From: UMGS1474 sp050946775 | GTDB lineage: Bacteria > Bacillota > Clostridia > Oscillospirales > Acutalibacteraceae | NCBI GenBank assembly: GCA_050946775.1 | Contig: JBMNVL010000029.1 | Coordinates: 1-18,544, forward strand | Length of the DNA stretch: 18,544 nt | Reading direction: 5' to 3' | Part shown: one piece after another, positions 14,269 to 18,544 of the stretch | Position numbering within the stretch: position 1 is the stretch's first letter | Layout of the letters: each line of letters starts with the position of its first letter | The notes under the pieces: generated by a model | Databases searched by the model: none | Seen by the model: the letters and a program-made list of their open reading frames with translations, nothing else | What the model was told of the DNA's origin: nothing | Made by a program: the position numbers and the translations under genes

Positions 14269-14326
14269 AGGAAATATGTATGGCAATCTGCCATTCGAAC
14301 AAGAAATGAATCGGGTTTTCTGGATT

Positions 14327-15703
14327 ATGAAGAAGAAAAACACACCAATTTCATCGGCGGGTCGATCGACCGGTCACGGGATCCGGCTGCGGATCCTGAA
14401 CGCGGTGATGATCGTGACCACCATCGTGTTTTCCCTGCTGATGCTTTTCGCGGGGTATCAAACCATGCAAAGCTATACCGATATGCACCAGGCGACCGAG
14501 GTGTTTATCGCCTGCCAGCAGACGGCACACGATATGCAGACCGGGTCGGATTTTCTGACCGAGCAGGTGCGCCAGTTCGTGATCACCGGCGATCCGTCCT
14601 GTGTCGATCGGTATTTTGAGGAGGTCGAAGTGACACGCCGGCGGGACGTTGCCTTGGAGCGGATCCGGCAGTATTTGAACGAGCAGGAGGCGGTGCGGTA
14701 TTTGTCCGAGGCGCTGGAGGTTTCCAACGCACTGACGTCGCGGGAATACTACGCCATGCGGCTGTCGATCGCCGCGCGAGGATACGACGTGGCGGATTAT
14801 CATCCGTCCCTGCGCGCCGTCGAATTGTTGGCTGCCGATAAGGCGATGAGCGCCTCCGAACAGCAGGCGCGCGCTCAAGAGATGGTGTTCGATGATTTCT
14901 ATCAGGAGCACAAGGATCTTATCCGGCAAAACGTGTCCGCCTGTCTGGATCAGCTGATGGGGGATACCCGGGCGCATCAAATGCGTTCCACCGAGGAGTT
15001 GTCCGGCCTTTTGCGCCAGCAGGAGGCGATGATCGCCTTGCTGCTGACCATCATGCTGACCATCGTGCTTATGACGGCGTTTTTGGTCATCCGGCCGCTG
15101 AAGCGCAGCATCGAAAAAATCCGGAACAACGAGCATATGCCGGTGGGCGGAGCGTATGAGATGCGGTTTTTGGCGCAAACGTACAACCGGATGTTTGACG
15201 AAAACAACCGTCGGCGCCGGCGGCTGAGCTACGAGGCGTCCCACGACGGGCTGACCGGGTTGTACAACCGGGGCGATTATGAAAAACGCCGTATGCAGGC
15301 GGAGTGGGGACAGGTGGCGATGCTGCTTGTCGATGTGGATCATTTCAAGACGATCAACGATACCTATGGCCACGCCGCCGGGGACGCGATCCTGAAAAAA
15401 GTGGCGCAGGTGCTGCGGGGAAGCTTCCGTACCGACGATTACATCTTCCGCAGCGGCGGCGATGAATTCGCCGTTGTGATGATTGGCGCGGACGATAAGC
15501 TGAAAGATCTCATTTCCAAAAAGATCCAGACGGCCAACCAAAAGATGAAGGAAACGGCCGACGGTCTCCCGAAGGCGACGCTGAGCGTCGGCGTGGCGTT
15601 CGGCGACTGGCAGCAGGAAAGCGAACGTGTCACTCTGCAGGCGGACGAGGCGCTGTACCGGGTCAAAAAGGCCGGCGGCGAGGGATGCGCGTTTTATGAG
15701 TAA
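14327..15703 (+). CDS. Membrane-bound diguanylate cyclase (GGDEF)
   Basis: Makes cyclic di-GMP from two GTP at the inner face of the membrane. From ATG 14327 the protein has 458 residues. A basic N terminus precedes TM1 (about 22-43); a 190-residue, mostly helical extracytoplasmic sensor with many Glu and Gln residues follows, resembling four-helix-bundle sensors; TM2 is about 235-254; the GGDEF domain is about 303-455. Catalytic features are complete: LTGLYNR (309-315), DVDHFKTIND (336-345), GGDEF (377-381), and an inhibitory RxxD site (R368, D371) five residues before GGDEF. There is no EAL domain. The start is uncertain: in-frame ATGs at 14276 and 14306 also exist and none has a good Shine-Dalgarno; 14276 would be almost leaderless from the predicted promoter. 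It may link sensing of an external signal to attachment or exopolysaccharide control. Confidence 0.9.
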   Translation: MKKKNTPISSAGRSTGHGIRLRILNAVMIVTTIVFSLLMLFAGYQTMQSYTDMHQATEVFIACQQTAHDMQTGSDFLTEQVRQFVITGDPSCVDRYFEEVEVTRRRDVALERIRQYLNEQEAVRYLSEALEVSNALTSREYYAMRLSIAARGYDVADYHPSLRAVELLAADKAMSASEQQARAQEMVFDDFYQEHKDLIRQNVSACLDQLMGDTRAHQMRSTEELSGLLRQQEAMIALLLTIMLTIVLMTAFLVIRPLKRSIEKIRNNEHMPVGGAYEMRFLAQTYNRMFDENNRRRRRLSYEASHDGLTGLYNRGDYEKRRMQAEWGQVAMLLVDVDHFKTINDTYGHAAGDAILKKVAQVLRGSFRTDDYIFRSGGDEFAVVMIGADDKLKDLISKKIQTANQKMKETADGLPKATLSVGVAFGDWQQESERVTLQADEALYRVKKAGGEGCAFYE

Positions 15704-15735
15704 GCCGGCTGTGCTGGTTTTGTTGAGCATATGTG

Positions 15736-15773
15736 AAAAGCGTTCGGACTCGTCCGGACGCTTTTGCTTTTTT
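15736..15773 (+). terminator. Rho-independent terminator after diguanylate cyclase gene
   Basis: 14-nt arms (15736-15749 and 15752-15765) pair with one G-U wobble; the inner pairs open to form a usable loop. Six T follow (15768-15773). It starts 32 bases after the stop codon. Confidence 0.9.
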
Positions 15774-15817
15774 GCAAAAATTGGCTGGTTTTCGACATTA
15801 TTTCTGTAGTGTATGAC

Positions 15818-15847
15818 TGGACATACCCCGCCGCGATATGGTATAAT
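15818..15847 (+). promoter_or_regulatory. Promoter of the GH3 gene
   Basis: -35 TGGACA (15818-15823) and perfect -10 TATAAT (15842-15847) with an 18-bp spacer, giving a 5' leader of about 36 nt before the ATG at 15890. Confidence 0.72.
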
Positions 15848-15889
15848 CCATTTGGCAAGTTTTCGTTTGTAAGAAAAGGAGGAACCCGC

Positions 15890-18544
15890 ATGAAAATGAC
15901 TCGATGGGGGAAACGCGCTCTGTCGCTGGCGGCCGCGGCCGTGCTGGCGCTGGGATGCGTGCTGATTCCCCTTCCGGCGACGCAGGCGCAGCCGGAGGAA
16001 ACGCTGCCCTACATGGACATCACCCGCTCGTTTGAGGAACGCGCGGCGGATCTGGTGTCCCGAATGACGCTGGAGCAGAAGATCGCCCATTTGGGCAACC
16101 GCTCCACCACCGCCGTGCCGGAACTGGGCGTCGTGCGGTACGATTTCTGGACCGAGGGTCTGCACGGCGTCGCCCGCTTGGGCAAGGCCACCTCGTTCCC
16201 GTATTCCATCGCCATGGCGGCGACCTGGGATCCGGCGCTGATCGAGCGGATCACCACCGCCGTGTCGGACGAAGCCCGCGCCTACGACAACCGGGGCGTG
16301 GACGGCTTCAAACGGCTGGTCTACTGGTCGCCCACCATCAATATGGCGCGCGATCCCCGCTGGGGACGCAACCATGAGTCGTACGGTGAGGACCCGTTTC
16401 TGACCACCCAGATCGGCTCGGCGTTCGTCACCGGTATGCAGGGACACGACGAGAAATACTACAAGGTTATTTCCACCATCAAGCACTACGCGGCCAACAA
16501 CAGCGAGTACAACCGCCACACCGGCGATTCCCAGATGGACGACCGCACCCTGCGGGAGTATTATACCCGCGCGTTCAAGGGGATCGTCCGCCAGACCAAC
16601 GTCGGCGGCGCGATGAGCTCCTACAACCGGGTCAACGGCGTGCCGGCTTCGGCCAGCGTCTATCTGCTGGATACCCTGCTGCGGCGCACCTTCGGGTTTG
16701 ACGGTTACGTCACCTCCGACTGCGGCGCGATCCAGGATATCACCGAACAGCACAAGTGGGTTCCCGAAGGGTTTGACCGGGTGGTCACCAAAGAGGAATC
16801 GGTTTATTTCGGCCTGCTGGCCGGCTGCGATATCGATTGCGGCAGCATCTATCCCAATTACGCGATGAACGCCGTCAAGACCGGCGTCCTCAGCGAGGAC
16901 CTGATCGATCTGGCGCTGCTCAACAGCTTTACCGCCCGGATGCGCACCGGTGAGTTCGATCCCGACGAGCTGGTGGTCTATCGCTCCGACGACTATTCCT
17001 TCGTCAATCAGGTGGAGAGCGACGCCCATAAGCAGCTGGCGGAGGATTCCGCCAACGATGCCATCGTGCTGCTCAAAAACGACGGCGTGCTGCCGCTGGA
17101 TCTCACGACGAAAAAGAACGTCGTGATGATCGGCGAAGTGGCCGACAAGGTGGATCTGAGCAACTATTCCGGTTCGCCTTCCGAGGAGAATATGTCCACC
17201 CCGATCCAGGGCATGACCGCCATGGGCGCCAACGTCACCTACATCAAGGGCGGCACCTCGGCGACGGGCACCGGTTCGTATCTGTGCAATCTCAAAAACA
17301 TCACCATCAACAAGGCTGACGGCAAATCGGTGGTGCTTACGCCCAAGCAGGCGCTGCAGCTCAACGGCTGCCGGTATGAGGAAAACAGCGGCAACATCGG
17401 CTACATTGAGGCGGGCGCGACCCTGATGTTCAAAGACGTCGATATCAAGGACGCGGTATCGGTCTCCTTCCAGTTGGCGGGCGACAACTCCGTACCGCCT
17501 GCCGCCGTTACCATGACGATGGATTCCGTCAACGGGATGCAGGTGGCGCAGGTCAGCAACGTCAAGACCGGCGGCTGGCAGACCTACCAGACGGTCACCT
17601 CCGAGGTGGGCGATCTGGGCGGCTACGAGAAGAAGGATCTGTACGTCACCTTCAAACTGGAACTGCAGGACGTCACCTTCTCCGCGGCGGATACGCAGGC
17701 GATCCAAAACGCGGACGCGGTCATCGTTTGCCTGGAGGGCAACGGCTCGGGCGAAGGCACCGACCGCTCCACCATCGCCATGCCGGCCTACCAGACCTCG
17801 CTGGCCAAGACCGTGGCGACGCTCAACGACAACGTTATCGTCTACATCCAGTCGGTCGGCGTGGTTGAAATCGAGGATTTCAAAGACGACGTGGACGCCA
17901 TCCTGTGGACCAGCTTTAACGGTCAGGCGCAGGGCAACGCCATGGCGCGGGTGATCAGCGGCGCGGTCAATCCCTCCGCCAAGATGCCCGAGACCTGGTA
18001 CGCCCGCAACAGCGAGCTGGCTACCATCAACGATTACAACATCCGCGGCGAGGACGGTTTCCCCGGCTGGTCGTATCAGTACTACACCGGCCCGGTCACC
18101 TATCCCTTCGGCTACGGCTTGAGCTATTCCACCTTCGAGTATTCCAATCTGCAAATCGACAAGACGACCGTGACCCCCGACGACGTGCTGACCGCGACGG
18201 TGGACGTGAAGAACACCTCCGCCGTCGACGGCAAGGAGATCGTGGAGCTGTACGTCGCCGTGCCGGACAACGATGGGGTCGAGCGTCCCTTCAAGCAGCT
18301 CAAGGCGTTTGACAAGGTGGCCATCGCCGCCGGTCAGACCGAAAAAGTCACCCTCAAGCTGGATTTGAGCGACTGCTACTTCTGGGACGAAGAGGCCGGC
18401 CGCAACGTCTACGATCAGGGGCAGTACACCCTGTTCGTCGGCCCGTCCAGCGACGAAGCGACGGCGCTGAAGACCACCTTTACCATGGACGGCGAGCTGA
18501 CGCCGGCGATCGCGGTGGTCACCGCCACCGCGCCGGGTATCAAG
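15890..18544 (+). CDS. Secreted GH3 beta-xylosidase/glucosidase-like enzyme, 3' end missing
   Basis: The frame starts at ATG 15890 after AAAAGGAGGAA (15874-15884) and is open through the right edge (885 codons seen). A signal peptide ends near residue 35 (PATQAQ). The GH3 N-terminal barrel (45-360) has ARDPRWGR (153-160), K198-H199 and nucleophile D277 in TSDCGAI; the FWTEGLHGVAR and SDCGAI wording is typical of the xylan 1,4-beta-xylosidase branch. The GH3 C-terminal alpha/beta domain starts near 385, is split by a beta-rich CBM6-like insert (about 485-600, with GYIEAG and GGWQTYQ), and resumes with E622 as a likely acid/base before TDRS. A fibronectin-III-like domain covers about 750-870. 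A dockerin could follow beyond the window, as in the other enzymes here. It has its own promoter and probably releases xylose or glucose from oligosaccharides outside the cell. Confidence 0.93.
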   Translation, partial: MKMTRWGKRALSLAAAAVLALGCVLIPLPATQAQPEETLPYMDITRSFEERAADLVSRMTLEQKIAHLGNRSTTAVPELGVVRYDFWTEGLHGVARLGKATSFPYSIAMAATWDPALIERITTAVSDEARAYDNRGVDGFKRLVYWSPTINMARDPRWGRNHESYGEDPFLTTQIGSAFVTGMQGHDEKYYKVISTIKHYAANNSEYNRHTGDSQMDDRTLREYYTRAFKGIVRQTNVGGAMSSYNRVNGVPASASVYLLDTLLRRTFGFDGYVTSDCGAIQDITEQHKWVPEGFDRVVTKEESVYFGLLAGCDIDCGSIYPNYAMNAVKTGVLSEDLIDLALLNSFTARMRTGEFDPDELVVYRSDDYSFVNQVESDAHKQLAEDSANDAIVLLKNDGVLPLDLTTKKNVVMIGEVADKVDLSNYSGSPSEENMSTPIQGMTAMGANVTYIKGGTSATGTGSYLCNLKNITINKADGKSVVLTPKQALQLNGCRYEENSGNIGYIEAGATLMFKDVDIKDAVSVSFQLAGDNSVPPAAVTMTMDSVNGMQVAQVSNVKTGGWQTYQTVTSEVGDLGGYEKKDLYVTFKLELQDVTFSAADTQAIQNADAVIVCLEGNGSGEGTDRSTIAMPAYQTSLAKTVATLNDNVIVYIQSVGVVEIEDFKDDVDAILWTSFNGQAQGNAMARVISGAVNPSAKMPETWYARNSELATINDYNIRGEDGFPGWSYQYYTGPVTYPFGYGLSYSTFEYSNLQIDKTTVTPDDVLTATVDVKNTSAVDGKEIVELYVAVPDNDGVERPFKQLKAFDKVAIAAGQTEKVTLKLDLSDCYFWDEEAGRNVYDQGQYTLFVGPSSDEATALKTTFTMDGELTPAIAVVTATAPGIK

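Noticed and set aside
14087..14326. Extended N terminus of the cyclase from TTG 14087
   Set aside because: It would include the terminator-like hairpin (14096-14132) and the predicted promoter (14240-14268) in the coding region, and the translated extension has no domain or signal.
15950..15965. Lipoprotein signal at the LALGC sequence of the GH3 protein
   Set aside because: The -3 position is Ala and not the usual Leu, and a standard signal peptidase site (ATQA) follows a few residues later; a secreted form is more likely.
14351..18154. Minus-strand open frame crossing the cyclase, its terminator and the GH3 gene
   Set aside because: It runs through promoters and a terminator and over two well-supported genes; chance open frame in GC-rich DNA.
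1..18544. CRISPR arrays, tRNA or rRNA genes, insertion sequences
   Set aside because: I saw no regularly spaced repeats, no tRNA-like cloverleaf, no transposase or integrase motifs, and no terminal inverted repeats.

Overview
This 18.5 kb, GC-rich window looks like a chromosomal polysaccharide-use region from a Gram-positive anaerobe, most likely a gut-type Clostridia member near Ruminococcaceae/Oscillospirales. The reasons are AGGAGG-type ribosome binding sites, sigma-A-like promoters, Gram-positive signal peptides, type I dockerins on extracellular enzymes, and InlB/Flg_new-type repeats. No taxonomic marker gene is present, so this is inference.

Layout, left to right. (1) 2-2209: 3' part of a secreted protein with three tandem CBM6/35-like modules and InlB-like repeats, followed after 13 nt by a 38-codon small gene (2223-2339) and a terminator. 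(2) 2457-4435: an OmpR-type response regulator and its sensor kinase, overlapping by 7 nt, with a tandem 11-bp direct repeat in the promoter. (3) 4654-9306: a 1550-residue secreted protein joining a concanavalin-like domain, an SGNH/sialate-O-acetylesterase-like domain, an FAD-dependent oxidoreductase domain, a CBM-like domain, two Flg_new repeats and a C-terminal dockerin. (4) 9361-10209 (minus): an AraC-family regulator with a cupin-like sensor domain, divergent from (5) 10341-13751: a dockerin-bearing GH2 glycosidase gene interrupted by one in-frame TAA at 10920-10922. (6) 13938-14075: a second 45-residue small gene, clearly related to the first, with its own AT-rich promoter and an inverted repeat. 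(7) 14327-15703: a membrane diguanylate cyclase (GGDEF). (8) 15890-end: a secreted GH3 beta-xylosidase/glucosidase-like enzyme with an inserted CBM-like domain, cut by the window end.

How they may work together (inference): the GH2, GH3 and esterase/oxidoreductase proteins would remove side groups and terminal sugars from plant or host glycans. Two carry nearly identical dockerins, which implies a cohesin scaffold elsewhere in the genome. The AraC regulator probably controls the GH2 gene. The two-component system and the diguanylate cyclase supply separate signal inputs.

Most notable: the pair of small genes sharing a D-[IV]-L-x-TSGLG-[ST]-G core with synonymous codon divergence; the in-frame stop in the linker of the GH2 gene; and the esterase-FAD oxidoreductase-dockerin fusion. 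I saw no tRNA, rRNA, CRISPR array, insertion sequence or integrase, and no gene-free stretch longer than 300 bases.
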